From NCBI GenBank assembly GCA_943842245.1, contig CALTAJ010000002.1, positions 955,596 to 1,019,595 on the forward strand: 64,000 bases of DNA. Reading direction: 5' to 3'. The notes beneath the pieces were generated by a model that made no database searches, was not told the origin of the DNA, and saw only the letters and a program-made list of their open reading frames with translations. The stretch's first letter is position 1; every line of letters begins with the position of its first letter. Made by a program: the position numbers and the translations under genes. Below, piece after piece: positions 33,919 through 44,110 of the stretch. Source of the stretch: an uncultured Flavobacteriaceae bacterium. Lineage in GTDB: Bacteria > Bacteroidota > Bacteroidia > Flavobacteriales > Flavobacteriaceae.

Positions 33919-35267
33919 TTAATTTAATTTATAATGCCATTTATGCTCTTCCAACTCATCTAATAATTCTGGTATTATTTTAACTTTAATTTTTTTACTA
34001 TTCAGTGTAAGCTTAACTTTTTTATCTGAATCATATACATTAAAAAATATCGGTTTATCACCCTTAAATGGTTTCAAGTGATCTTCTAGTGCTTTTATTT
34101 TTTCACTTTGAAGTTTATGAATATCCAGCTGAATTGTTAGTTTTTTAGAATTAGTTTCTACTGTATTTTGAAGCATTTCAAAACTTAAATATTGTATTCT
34201 AGGAGCCCCTACTTTTCCAGTCTCTTTATTAGTCCAACCCGGACGAACCATAGTGCGGATCCTTATGAATTGATTGACAACCAAAAAATGTCTGTACTTT
34301 AAATAATCCTCTCCAAAAATCCTAAACTCATGTTGGTCAGAGAAATCCTCCACCATAAAACGGGCCCATGCTTTTCCATTTCTACTTTCTAAATGCTCAA
34401 CTTCATTTACGATACCACCAATATTTAACTCGCGATTTATCAAATGATCTAAATCCCCCAACTGTGCTAAAGAAATATTTGTAAAGTGCTCCATCTCATG
34501 AGTAAAGTCATCTAAAGGATGGGCCGATATATATATTCCAACCACCTCTTTTTCCTTTTTTAGTCGTATTAAATTTTTCCAAGGTTCACTAGGAGGTATT
34601 GTCAAGTCTTGATAAGTTTCATCGGTTTCCTCTCCAAAAAGACTAGTTTGAGCAGAGTTTAAATTCTCTTGATATTTAGATCCAAAACGTATCACTTTTT
34701 CTAAAAATGTAATCCCGTCTCCATCAGGATTTAAATACTGTGCTCGATGAGTTTCACCAAAAGAATCCATCCCACCTGCCAACAATAAATTCTCAAAAGC
34801 TTTTTTATTAGCAGCTCTTAAATCAATACGTTTTACTAAATCAAAAATTGAATTAAATTTTAAGTCTTTTCGATGTTCTATTATTGTCTCTACAGCACCC
34901 CTTCCAACCCCTTTTACAGCTCCCATCCCAAAGCGAATTTCTTGTTTATCGTTAACTGCAAATTTGTAAAAAGATTCATTAACATCAGGCCCTAAGACCG
35001 TAAGACCCATTCTTCTACATTCTTCCATAAAAAATGAAACCTGCTTAATGTCATTCATGTTATTTGAAAGGACAGCAGCCATATATTCGGCAGGATAATG
35101 TGCCTTTAAATAAGCTGTTTGATAGCCAATCCAAGCATAACAAGTAGAATGTGATTTATTAAATGCATAAGCAGCAAATGCTTCCCAGTCTTTCCAAATT
35201 TTTTCAAGTACCTCCTCAGGGTGTCCGTTAGATTTTCCTCCATCAATAAATTGAGGTTTTAATTTTT
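33919..35267 (-). CDS. dnaE: DNA polymerase III alpha subunit, C-terminal part (second frame)
   Basis: The continuation of dnaE after a one-base frame change. The frame resumes with P-Q-F-I-D-G-G-K-S-N-G-H-P at the disruption and reads through A-Y-A-F-N-K-S-H-S-T-C-Y-A-W, which belongs to the polymerase fingers. It then covers the helix-hairpin-helix region (F-G-M-G-A-V-K-G-V-G), the OB-fold (I-G-G-I-V-N-E-V-E-H) and the C-terminal domain. No start codon lies near the junction; the first ATG in this frame (35082) would omit conserved fingers sequence. It is therefore not an independent gene. Joined with the upstream part and with one A removed, the total is 1439 residues, the expected size for the Flavobacteriia enzyme. 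Confidence 0.9.
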
Positions 35268-38239
35268 GCTAGTAGTGCAAAAATCTTTTTACCCATAGCC
35301 TTTCTTAAAACATCAGCATCACCCTTGGAAAAGCCAGCTAATTTTTGAGATAATAGCATCACTTGTTCCTGATAAACCGTAATGCCATATGTTTCTTTTA
35401 AATACTCGCCCATTACTGGCAAATCATATGTTATATCTTCATTCCCATTTTTTCTATCTACAAAACTAGGAATGTATTCAAGTGGACCAGGTCTATATAA
35501 TGCATTCATGGCTATTAAATCATCAAAAACCGTAGGTTTTAAATCTTTAAGGTATTTCTGCATTCCTGTTGATTCATATTGAAATATCCCTACAGTTTCA
35601 CCGCGCTGAAATAGCTCATAGGTTTTTGAATCATCGAGTGGAAAATTATCAGGATCTAAATCAATATCATACTTATATTTAACTTGTTTGACAGTATCCT
35701 TGATCAAGGTTAAAGTTTTAAGTCCTAAAAAGTCCATCTTTAATAAGCCCGCATCCTCTACAACCGAATTATCAAATTGTGTTACATAAAGATCAGAGTC
35801 TTTAGCAGTAGCAACTGGAACAAATTTCGTGATATCATCTGGGGTAATAATTACTCCACAAGCATGAATTCCTGTATTACGTAAAGAACCCTCTAGGATT
35901 TTAGCTTGTTGTATAGTCTGACCAGAAATTGAATCCTCATCAGCTAAATTCTTGATCTCATTAACCCTTAAAATTTCTTCTGCTCGTAATTTCCCTTTGA
36001 GCTCTTGATCAGAATTACTAAAAATAGTATCAAGTTTGATATTGGGTAATAATTTAGCTATTCGATCAGCTTCACCTAGAGGTAAATCTAACACTCTTGC
36101 AGTGTCACGAATGGAAGACTTGGCAGCCATGGTTCCGTATGTCATGATCTGAGCAACTTGATTTGAGCCATATTTTTCAATGACGTAATCCATTACGCGA
36201 CCTCTTCCTTCGTCATCAAAATCAATATCAATATCGGGCATACTTACTCGATCTGGATTTAAGAAACGCTCAAAAAGTAAATTGTACTTAATTGGATCAA
36301 TATTGGTTATTTTAAGGCAATAAGCCACAACTGAACCTGCAGCTGAACCCCTTCCAGGACCAACGGAAACATCCATATTTCGAGCAGCTGCGATAAAATC
36401 TTGGACAATTAAAAAATATCCTGGGTAACCGGTATTTGCTATAACCTCCAATTCAAAATCAATACGCTCTTTTATATCATCGGTTAATTTTAAATAGCGA
36501 TCTTTAGCACCCTCATATGCAAGAAAACGTAAATAATCATTCTCTCCTTTTTTTTCATCTGAATCATCATTTATTAAATGTTCATTTGGAATTTCAAATT
36601 TGGGCAATAAAACTTCTCGGGCTAAACTAAAAGGCTCAATTTTATCAATTAACTTTTGAATATTTAGTATAGCTTCCTCAAGGTCTTGAAATAATTCTTT
36701 CATCTCGTCACCTGTCTTAAAATAATATTCTTGATTGGGGAAGCCATATCGGAATCCTCTGCCTCTTCCAATTGGTGTTGCCTGCTTTTCACCTTCCTTT
36801 ACACATAGTAAAATATCATGAGCATTAGCCTCTTCCTTTTTAGTGTAATAAGTATTATTAGTCGCAATAATAGGAATATTGTATTTACTTGAAAAATCGA
36901 TAAGCACATCGTTCGCGCGATCTTCTCCTTCTTCACCATGGCGCATCAACTCGATATAAAAGTCATCTCCAAATTGATTATGCCACCATTTTAATGCTTC
37001 TTCAGCTTGACGATCCCCCATATTTAGAATTTTCGAGGAAACTTCACCATATGTATTTCCACTAAGCACAATCAAATCATCTTTATAGTGTTCAACTAAT
37101 TTTCTATCGATACGGGGTACATAATAGAATCCATCTACATAAGCTGCAGAAGTAAGTTTTGCCAAATTGTGGTATCCAGCTTTATTTTTAGCTAAAAAGA
37201 CTATTTGATAGCCGTCATCTCTCCGGGTTTTGTCTTTATGGTCACCACAAACATAGAATTCACAACCCACTATCGGTTTGATTTTTTTATCCTCTTCTAC
37301 ATTAATATTATGTTTATCAATAGCCTTAATAAAATGAAATGCTCCCATCAAGTTTCCGTGATCAGTTATAGCTATTGCAGGCATATTGTCTGCCGCAGCT
37401 GCCGCAACCAATTGATTAATACGTGAAGTTGCTTGTAAAACCGAGAACTGAGAATGGTTATGTAAATGAACAAAAGGAGCATTCGCTAGGCCACTACTTA
37501 TTCCTGAATGTAAAGTCGATTTTTTTATATCAACTTTATCTTTTTTTAATACTGCTGATGCTTCTTTTAAATTTTGATGAGACAAGCCAATTAACTTAAA
37601 AGGAGTGCTTATCTCTCTTATTTCTAACGTTTGAGCTTGTTGATTTTCAAATACCTCAGGGTGTAAATTGTCTTTTCGCAGTAATTCCAAAAAAATACGG
37701 GAAGTTGCTTCCACATCAGCTGTTGCATTGTGGGCTTCTTCAAAACTTTGCTTAAAAAGGAAATTATAAAGTTCACCGAGAGTGGGTAGTTTGAATTTTC
37801 CCCCACGTCCTCCAGGCAGTTTACATAAATTTGCCGTTTCTTCTGTGCAAGTGTCAATTACAAGCTTTCCTTCTAACGCATCATCCAAATCTGACCGTAA
37901 AAATTCAGCCCCAATGATATTGCGATCAAAAGACACATTATGTCCTACCACAAAATTTACCTTATTTAAGGCTAATTTAAATTTATTCAACACTTCCAAT
38001 AATGGAGATCCTTGATCTTGAGCTAAAGCTGTTGAAATACCGTGTACTTGTTCAGAATCAAAAGGAATACTAAAGCCATCAGGACTAATCAAATAATCTT
38101 CATGGCTAATAACTGAACCTTTAGGATCATGAATTTGCCATGCAATTTGAATACAACGAGGCCAGTTTTCACTATCACTTAATGGCGCTTTCCAACGTTT
38201 GGGTAATCCTGTTGTTTCGGTATCAAATATTAAATACAT
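35243..38239 (-). CDS. dnaE: DNA polymerase III alpha subunit with fused exonuclease, N-terminal part
   Basis: 998 residues of the replicative polymerase. An N-terminal DnaQ-like 3'-5' exonuclease domain (about 1-200: D-T-E-T-T-G at 6-11, H-N-A-T-A-D-V-E near 170) is the Flavobacteriia arrangement. A PHP domain starts near 256 (H-L-H-N-H-S-Q-F-S-V). The polymerase core follows, with G-P-G-R-G-S-A-A-G-S and the catalytic P-D-I-D-I-D-F-D-D near 671. After A-M-G-K-K the frame runs a further 14 residues and hits a stop, because an A5 tract (35263-35267) has one base too many. The correct protein continues in the next frame to 33919. Sequencing or assembly error, real mutation, or recoding are all open; the gene is essential, so an error is the simplest explanation. 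Confidence 0.93.
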   Translation of the reverse strand: MYLIFDTETTGLPKRWKAPLSDSENWPRCIQIAWQIHDPKGSVISHEDYLISPDGFSIPFDSEQVHGISTALAQDQGSPLLEVLNKFKLALNKVNFVVGHNVSFDRNIIGAEFLRSDLDDALEGKLVIDTCTEETANLCKLPGGRGGKFKLPTLGELYNFLFKQSFEEAHNATADVEATSRIFLELLRKDNLHPEVFENQQAQTLEIREISTPFKLIGLSHQNLKEASAVLKKDKVDIKKSTLHSGISSGLANAPFVHLHNHSQFSVLQATSRINQLVAAAAADNMPAIAITDHGNLMGAFHFIKAIDKHNINVEEDKKIKPIVGCEFYVCGDHKDKTRRDDGYQIVFLAKNKAGYHNLAKLTSAAYVDGFYYVPRIDRKLVEHYKDDLIVLSGNTYGEVSSKILNMGDRQAEEALKWWHNQFGDDFYIELMRHGEEGEDRANDVLIDFSSKYNIPIIATNNTYYTKKEEANAHDILLCVKEGEKQATPIGRGRGFRYGFPNQEYYFKTGDEMKELFQDLEEAILNIQKLIDKIEPFSLAREVLLPKFEIPNEHLINDDSDEKKGENDYLRFLAYEGAKDRYLKLTDDIKERIDFELEVIANTGYPGYFLIVQDFIAAARNMDVSVGPGRGSAAGSVVAYCLKITNIDPIKYNLLFERFLNPDRVSMPDIDIDFDDEGRGRVMDYVIEKYGSNQVAQIMTYGTMAAKSSIRDTARVLDLPLGEADRIAKLLPNIKLDTIFSNSDQELKGKLRAEEILRVNEIKNLADEDSISGQTIQQAKILEGSLRNTGIHACGVIITPDDITKFVPVATAKDSDLYVTQFDNSVVEDAGLLKMDFLGLKTLTLIKDTVKQVKYKYDIDLDPDNFPLDDSKTYELFQRGETVGIFQYESTGMQKYLKDLKPTVFDDLIAMNALYRPGPLEYIPSFVDRKNGNEDITYDLPVMGEYLKETYGITVYQEQVMLLSQKLAGFSKGDADVLRKAMGKKIFALLAKIKTSIY

Positions 38240-38350
38240 TAAAACGAAAATAACAAATAATTAAAGGGAATAGAAAAGGAGTTATTGCCTTTTATTAACC
38301 ATATGATTTTTGACCTTTTTTGTACCTTCCCCTTGAAAAAGAAAATACGC

Positions 38351-39352
38351 ATGCCACTTCTTGAGTTTACTTCAAAAGGAATTTACTGTTCCCAAGCTGG
38401 TGTCTATTTAGACCCTTGGAAGGGAGTTAATAAAGCCCTTATTTCTCACGGCCATTCTGACCATGCGAGATGGGGCAGTAAACATTATATAACTCATGAA
38501 ATTAATGTCCCTATAATTAAACACCGTTTAGGAAAAATTTCGGTGAATGGAAAGAAATATGGTGAAATATTTAATATTAATGGAGTAAACTTCTCTTTTC
38601 ACCCTGCTGGGCATGTTCCAGGATCTTCGCAAATCCGTGTTGAATTCAAAGGGGAAGTTTGGGTATTCACTGGTGACTATAAAACCCAAGAAGATGGAAT
38701 CTCAACTCCATTTGAATCAGTTAAATGTGATACTTTTATAACTGAATGTACCTTTGGTATTCCAGTTTTTCAGTGGGAAGAACCTAATAAAGTCCATGAT
38801 AGTATTAATAATTGGTGGGCTATTAATAAAAATGATAAAACCACTAGTTTGTTAATGGGTTACTCGCTAGGAAAGGTCCAAAGACTTTTAAAAAATCTTG
38901 ACCCATCTATAGGAAAAATATATACCCATGGTGCAACCGAAAAAATGACTGAAGTATTACGACAGTTCATCGACTTTCCAGAGACTGAACTTATTACTCG
39001 GGAAACCACTAAAAAAGAATTGGAAGGGAATTTAGTACTTGCACCACCTGCAGTTTTAGGAAGTGCATGGGTGAAAAAATTAGGAAGACTCTCAACGGGC
39101 TATGCCTCCGGATGGATGTCTTTTCGTGGGGCAAGAAGAAGACGTGCTGTCGATCGAGCATTTGTTATGTCTGACCATGCCGATTGGCAAGGACTATTAT
39201 CAGCTATCAAAGCAAGTGGCTGCGAAAATATAGTTACCACTCATGGATATACCGAAATATTTGCACAATATCTTAGAGAACAAGGATGGAATGCTAGGAC
39301 TGAAAAAACTCAATACGAGGTTGAAATGCACGAAACGATCAGTAACCAATGA
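38351..39352 (+). CDS. Ligase-associated DNA damage response exonuclease (metallo-beta-lactamase fold)
   Basis: About 333 residues with the metallo-beta-lactamase and beta-CASP arrangement of SNM1/Pso2-like nucleases. The metal site is S-H-G-H-S-D-H-A-R, followed by F-H-P-A-G-H-V-P-G-S and F-T-G-D-Y-K-T; the beta-CASP part ends with M-S-D-H-A-D-W. It is the first gene of the four-gene ligase-associated repair operon, and its stop overlaps the ligase start by 4 bases. The open frame extends upstream to 38285, but the ATG at 38351 begins the family-typical P-L-L-E-F-T-S-K-G sequence. Related enzymes process damaged or cross-linked DNA ends. The upstream region is shared with divergent dnaE. Confidence 0.9.
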   Translation: MPLLEFTSKGIYCSQAGVYLDPWKGVNKALISHGHSDHARWGSKHYITHEINVPIIKHRLGKISVNGKKYGEIFNINGVNFSFHPAGHVPGSSQIRVEFKGEVWVFTGDYKTQEDGISTPFESVKCDTFITECTFGIPVFQWEEPNKVHDSINNWWAINKNDKTTSLLMGYSLGKVQRLLKNLDPSIGKIYTHGATEKMTEVLRQFIDFPETELITRETTKKELEGNLVLAPPAVLGSAWVKKLGRLSTGYASGWMSFRGARRRRAVDRAFVMSDHADWQGLLSAIKASGCENIVTTHGYTEIFAQYLREQGWNARTEKTQYEVEMHETISNQ

Positions 39353-40935
39353 AACGTTTTGCCAAATTAATTGAAAAATTGGATAGTACAAATAAAACCA
39401 ATCAAAAGGTTGCTGCCTTGACTCAATATTTTTTAGAGGCACCAAAAGAAGATGCTCTATGGTCGGTAGCGCTTTTATCCCACCGCCGGCCACCTAGACC
39501 CGTTACTACAAAATTAATGAGATCCTGGGCCTCAGAGATTACTAAGTTGCCTGAATGGTTATTTGAAGAATCCTACCACATCGTTGGTGATTTAGCTGAA
39601 ACTATAGCCCTTTTGGTCCGTCAAGAAGCTAAAGAAAAAGTCCCCTCTCTATCCCAATGTATTGATGAAATAATAAATCTAAAACCAAAACAGGAAAGTC
39701 AAAAGAAAGAATACATTTTTAAACGCTGGAAAAGTTTAAATAATTTTGAACGGTTTGTCTTCAATAAAATTCTTACGGGGGGGTTTCGTATTGGAGTAAG
39801 TCAAAAACTTATGACTCGAGCATTGTCAAAGGCAGTAAAAATAAACGAAAACATCTTGGCACATCGTTTGATGGGTCAATGGTCACCAAAAACTATAACC
39901 TTTGAGGAATTGATCCTAAATCCTAATCCTCAAGATCAGATTTCACAGCCCTACCCCTTCTTTTTAGCTTATGCTCTGGAAGAAGATTTTCAAGGAAAGG
40001 AAAAAGTTATTAATTGGCACATCGAACACAAATGGGATGGTATGCGAGCTCAATTAATCATCCGAGAAAGAAAGTCTTTTTTATGGAGTAGAGGGGAAGA
40101 GTTGATTACTGATAAATTCCCTGAATTGGATTGTCTAGCTAATATCCTTCCAAACGGGACTGTATTAGACGGGGAACTCTTGCCTTATAAAGACGGGCAA
40201 ATAGGAAACTTTAATGACCTACAAAAACGTATTGGTCGAAAAAGTGTTTCTTCAAAACTAAAACAGCAAATTCCGATTGTCATAATGCTATATGACATCT
40301 TAGAATGGGAAGGGAAAGATATTCGAAGTTATCCACTTATGGATCGCCAAGATTTATTGGCCCAGCTTTTTGAAAAATATGATGGTGAAAAAATTCCAAT
40401 CCTATTATCTGAAGTGCTTAAGTTTTCTTCTTGGGAGCAAGTCGCTGTCGAACGAGAAAAGGCTGAAGATAAGAGAAGTGAAGGATTGATGCTAAAAGCC
40501 AAAAAATCTTCTTACGGCGTTGGACGAAAAAAAGGTAATTGGTGGAAATGGAAATCAAACCCAAAAACAATCGATGCCGTTTTGACTTATGCCATGCGAG
40601 GACATGGGAGAAGAACTAATATGTATACTGATTACACATTTGGCCTATGGGAAGATAACAACCTAGTTACCTTTGCCAAAGCTTACTCAGGACTTACTGA
40701 TGCTGAAATCAAAAAAGTAGACCAGTTTATAAAACAAAATACTTTAGAAAGATTTGGTCCAGTTCGTCAAGTCAAACCTGAACTTGTATTTGAAATAGCT
40801 TTTGAAGGTATTGCTCCTTCATCACGTCACAAAAGTGGAGTAGCGGTCCGGTTTCCAAGAATATTACGTTGGCGTCACGATAAAAAAACAAATGATGCTA
40901 ACAGCTTAGAAGACCTTAAACAGTTACTGCCATGA
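39349..40935 (+). CDS. ATP-dependent DNA ligase of the ligase-associated repair operon
   Basis: 528 residues. An N-terminal helical DNA-binding domain (about 1-200) precedes the nucleotidyltransferase core. The AMP-accepting lysine is in motif I, E-H-K-W-D-G-M-R (about residue 227). Later motifs follow: L-D-G-E-L-L-P, E-G-L-M-L-K-A, and W-W-K-W-K, the last leading into the OB-fold. This type of bacterial ATP-dependent ligase is separate from the NAD-dependent replicative LigA and is found together with the exonuclease, helicase and PdeM genes that flank it here. It overlaps both neighbours by 4 bases, which indicates coupled translation. It probably seals breaks after processing by its partners. 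Confidence 0.93.
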   Translation: MKRFAKLIEKLDSTNKTNQKVAALTQYFLEAPKEDALWSVALLSHRRPPRPVTTKLMRSWASEITKLPEWLFEESYHIVGDLAETIALLVRQEAKEKVPSLSQCIDEIINLKPKQESQKKEYIFKRWKSLNNFERFVFNKILTGGFRIGVSQKLMTRALSKAVKINENILAHRLMGQWSPKTITFEELILNPNPQDQISQPYPFFLAYALEEDFQGKEKVINWHIEHKWDGMRAQLIIRERKSFLWSRGEELITDKFPELDCLANILPNGTVLDGELLPYKDGQIGNFNDLQKRIGRKSVSSKLKQQIPIVIMLYDILEWEGKDIRSYPLMDRQDLLAQLFEKYDGEKIPILLSEVLKFSSWEQVAVEREKAEDKRSEGLMLKAKKSSYGVGRKKGNWWKWKSNPKTIDAVLTYAMRGHGRRTNMYTDYTFGLWEDNNLVTFAKAYSGLTDAEIKKVDQFIKQNTLERFGPVRQVKPELVFEIAFEGIAPSSRHKSGVAVRFPRILRWRHDKKTNDANSLEDLKQLLP

Positions 40936-43349
40936 CAACAGTTCAGAAATGGTTTGAAAATAAGAAATGGACACCTCAAGATTTTCAAAAAAAGTGCTGG
41001 AAGGCCTATTCTGAGGGAAAGAGCGGGATGCTGCATGCGCCAACAGGAAGCGGAAAAACATTTGCTCTTTGGGGTGGAATCTTAAACGAAGCTCGATTGA
41101 GAAAAAAACATCCTGCGGGTATCCAGGCAATTTGGATCACTCCTCTTCGAGCATTAGCGGTTGAGATTCAGCAGGCAACTCAAAGCATTACTGATGATCT
41201 CAACACTGATCTCAAAATTTCATTACGTACAGGAGACACCTCTCAAAGTGAGCGTGCAAAACAAAAACGAAAACCTTCATTTGGTCTAGTTACAACTCCA
41301 GAAAGTCTTCATGTCCTAATAAGTGCTAAGGATCACCAGAAAAGCTTTAATCACCTAAATGTAATCGTAGTAGATGAATGGCATGAACTATTAGGAACAA
41401 AAAGAGGTGTTCAGATTGAGCTTGCTATAGCTTATTTAAGAGCCCTACTGCCTAATCTTAAAGTCTGGGGAATTTCTGCTACCCTTGGAAACAAAAATCT
41501 ATCCAGAGAAATATTATTGGGATCAATTAAAAATTACATTATAATAAACGCAAAAATTAAAAAGAAGATTAAAGTAAAGTCTATTTTACCAAAAAACATG
41601 GAGAGTTTCCCTTGGCGAGGACATTTGGGAATTCACCTATTACCCCAAGTTTTAAGACTAATAAGAAAAAATAAGACAACCCTCATTTTTACCAATACCC
41701 GAGCGCAATGTGAAATTTGGTTCTATCAAATTCTAGACTCTGATCCTAAATTAGCAGGAGAAATAGCTATGCATCATGGAAGTATCGACAAAAAAATTCG
41801 TCTATGGGTTGAAGACGCATTACGTAATGAAAAACTCAAAGTAGTAGTTTGTACCTCTAGCCTTGATTTAGGTGTGGATTTTAGTCCTGTCGAAAACTGT
41901 ATCCAAATTGGAAGCCCCAAAGGGGTTGGGCGCTTTATTCAAAGAGCTGGCAGAAGTGGTCATAATCCTAAGGCTGGAAGTACGATTCATTTTCTACCTA
42001 CACATGCTATAGAATTGATTGAATCGGTTGCATTACAACGTGGAATTGAACATCAAAAAATCGAAGATCGTATCCCTTTTTTAAATTCATATGATGTCTT
42101 GTTGCAATTTTTAATGACTCTAGCTGTTGGCAGTGGTTTTTATCCCCAAAAATTATTCCCCATAATTCAAAGCACTTTTTGCTTTCAAACATTAAACAAA
42201 GAGCGCTGGAAATGGATTATTAATTTCCTTGTGAAAGGAAGTCAAAGCCTTGAACATTATGATGAATATAAAAAAGTAACTATCCTTGAAAATGGTTTAT
42301 TAAAAGTGCTAAACAAAGGTATTGTTATGCGACACCGCCTTTCAATGGGCACTATAATAAGCGATTCTTCATTAAAAATTCGTTATCAAAAAGGGGGTTA
42401 CTTAGGTTCTATTGAAGAGTGGTTTGTAACTAAACTGAAAAAGGGTGATGTCTTTACCTTCTCTGGTCGTAACTTAGAATTGATTCGCTTACATAATATG
42501 GAAGTGATTGTTCGGAAATCAAAATCAAAAAAAACTCGTATACCATCTTGGATAGGTGGACGGATGAGCTTCAGTGCAAATCTAAGTGAATTATTAAAAA
42601 AAGTTCTGTATGAAAAAGCTAGTTATAATACTCCTGAATTTAAAGCCTTGGCCCCAGTATTTTTTCAACAACAGCTGGAATCCATTATTCCCAAGTCAAA
42701 TCAATTTTTAATTGAGCGTTTTCAAACAAAAGAAGGTTTTCATACAGTTTTTTATCCTTTTGAAGGGTATGCAATTCATGAGGCTATGGCAAGTTTAATG
42801 GCCTATCGAATTAGTCTTTTATTACCAATAACATTTAGCATGTCGTTTAACGACTATGGTTTTGAGCTTTTATCTGATAAACCTTTTTTGAAAGAAGCTT
42901 TTTTAGATAATAATCTATTAACAAAAGATCACCTAAATGAAGATTTGGAGAAAAGTATAAATATATCTGAAATGGCAAGACGTCGATTTAGAGATATTGC
43001 TGTCATTTCAGGGTTGGTTTTTCAGGGTTTTCCAAATAAACCAATTAAAACAAAGCATTTACAAAGTGGTTCCCAGTTATTTTATGATGTTTTCAAAGAT
43101 TATGAACCAAAAAATCTGTTATACCAACAGGCTTTAGAAGAGACATTTGACCATGGAATGGAGCATGGACGTATGAATCGAGTATTTGAAAAAATTTCTA
43201 TTCAGAAAATCGAATGGAAACAATGCAGCCAGCCCACTCCATTTTCTTTTCCTTTAATCACAGATCGAATCCGATCTAAACTTTCCTCTGAAAGGGTTGA
43301 AGACCGTATAAAAAAAATGTATCTCCAACTTGAAAAATTAGGGAAATGA
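40932..43349 (+). CDS. Ligase-associated DEXH-box helicase (Lhr-like)
   Basis: 805 residues of the Lhr-type superfamily 2 helicases. Motif I is A-P-T-G-S-G-K-T (about residue 35), motif II is D-E-W-H (about 145, the DEXH form), motif III is S-A-T, and motif VI is Q-R-A-G-R-S-G-H. After the two RecA domains come the winged-helix and Lhr-specific beta-rich regions. It is the length of the short Lhr-core form, without the long C-terminal extension of E. coli Lhr. Such enzymes translocate 3'-5' on single-stranded DNA and unwind DNA or RNA-DNA duplexes. Four-base overlaps tie it to the ligase upstream and PdeM downstream. Confidence 0.93.
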   Translation: MTTVQKWFENKKWTPQDFQKKCWKAYSEGKSGMLHAPTGSGKTFALWGGILNEARLRKKHPAGIQAIWITPLRALAVEIQQATQSITDDLNTDLKISLRTGDTSQSERAKQKRKPSFGLVTTPESLHVLISAKDHQKSFNHLNVIVVDEWHELLGTKRGVQIELAIAYLRALLPNLKVWGISATLGNKNLSREILLGSIKNYIIINAKIKKKIKVKSILPKNMESFPWRGHLGIHLLPQVLRLIRKNKTTLIFTNTRAQCEIWFYQILDSDPKLAGEIAMHHGSIDKKIRLWVEDALRNEKLKVVVCTSSLDLGVDFSPVENCIQIGSPKGVGRFIQRAGRSGHNPKAGSTIHFLPTHAIELIESVALQRGIEHQKIEDRIPFLNSYDVLLQFLMTLAVGSGFYPQKLFPIIQSTFCFQTLNKERWKWIINFLVKGSQSLEHYDEYKKVTILENGLLKVLNKGIVMRHRLSMGTIISDSSLKIRYQKGGYLGSIEEWFVTKLKKGDVFTFSGRNLELIRLHNMEVIVRKSKSKKTRIPSWIGGRMSFSANLSELLKKVLYEKASYNTPEFKALAPVFFQQQLESIIPKSNQFLIERFQTKEGFHTVFYPFEGYAIHEAMASLMAYRISLLLPITFSMSFNDYGFELLSDKPFLKEAFLDNNLLTKDHLNEDLEKSINISEMARRRFRDIAVISGLVFQGFPNKPIKTKHLQSGSQLFYDVFKDYEPKNLLYQQALEETFDHGMEHGRMNRVFEKISIQKIEWKQCSQPTPFSFPLITDRIRSKLSSERVEDRIKKMYLQLEKLGK

Positions 43350-43984
43350 AGCAAATAAAAATTCAGCAACAGAATTTTGTCTTACATTCAAGTGGCGCCA
43401 TATACTGGATTGAAAAAGCTACCTTGATGTTGGCAGATCCTCATCTTGGAAAAATTGCACATTTCCGAAAAAATGGCATCGCTGTTCCAAGGAAAGCCGA
43501 AGGTGTTTTTTATAATAAAGTAGCTCGCATTGTTGATCAATTTGAAATAAAAAGATTTCTATTTTTAGGAGATCTTTTTCATAGTTACCAAAATAACGAG
43601 TGGTATATGTTCCGCTCTTGGGTAAAGAATCAAAAGGCAAAAATAATTTTGGTGGAAGGTAATCATGATGTAATTCCTGCATATAAATTTGAAAAAATAG
43701 GAATAACTGTAGTCAAACAATTAATCGAAGAATATTTTTGCTTTAGTCATTTTCCTTCCAAAAAAGAAGGTTACTTTACCTTTTGTGGGCACGTGCATCC
43801 TGGAATTAAACTAAAGGGGAGTGGATTACAAAAACTTAAAATGCCCTGCTTTTTTAATTCAACTTACCAAATGATTCTGCCTGCTTTTGGCGCCTTTACT
43901 GGTTTACATATACTTATTCCCAAAAAGGAAGATAAGATATACGTAACAACAGGTAAAGAAGTGATAGAAATTGGGGAGAATTAA
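43346..43984 (+). CDS. pdeM: Ligase-associated endonuclease PdeM (metallophosphoesterase)
   Basis: 212 residues with the calcineurin-like metal motifs in order: A-D-P-H-L-G, G-D-L-F-H-S, E-G-N-H-D-V, a lone H in F-S-H-F-P, and C-G-H-V-H-P-G. PdeM-type proteins are the fourth member of this operon; related enzymes are manganese-dependent phosphodiesterases and DNA endonucleases. The protein is cytoplasmic, without a signal peptide, unlike the exported phosphoesterase at the window start. It overlaps the helicase gene by 4 bases. A near-immediate TATATTTG box and the mfd frame follow. Confidence 0.92.
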   Translation: MKQIKIQQQNFVLHSSGAIYWIEKATLMLADPHLGKIAHFRKNGIAVPRKAEGVFYNKVARIVDQFEIKRFLFLGDLFHSYQNNEWYMFRSWVKNQKAKIILVEGNHDVIPAYKFEKIGITVVKQLIEEYFCFSHFPSKKEGYFTFCGHVHPGIKLKGSGLQKLKMPCFFNSTYQMILPAFGAFTGLHILIPKKEDKIYVTTGKEVIEIGEN

Positions 43985-44110
43985 GGTCAAGAGATTATAT
44001 TTGCAAAAAAAAATATCAATCCGTTACTAAACGCTTTTGATAACCTTGTTTCACAGAAGAAACTTCAATTAGCTTTTTCTGAGAAGCGATGTGCCCAAAT
44101 CAAAGGTTTA

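Noticed and set aside
33919-35082. The 387-residue frame as an independent gene
   Set aside because: Its first ATG lies inside conserved DnaE sequence, and the coding signal continues upstream to the frame change at 35263-35267.
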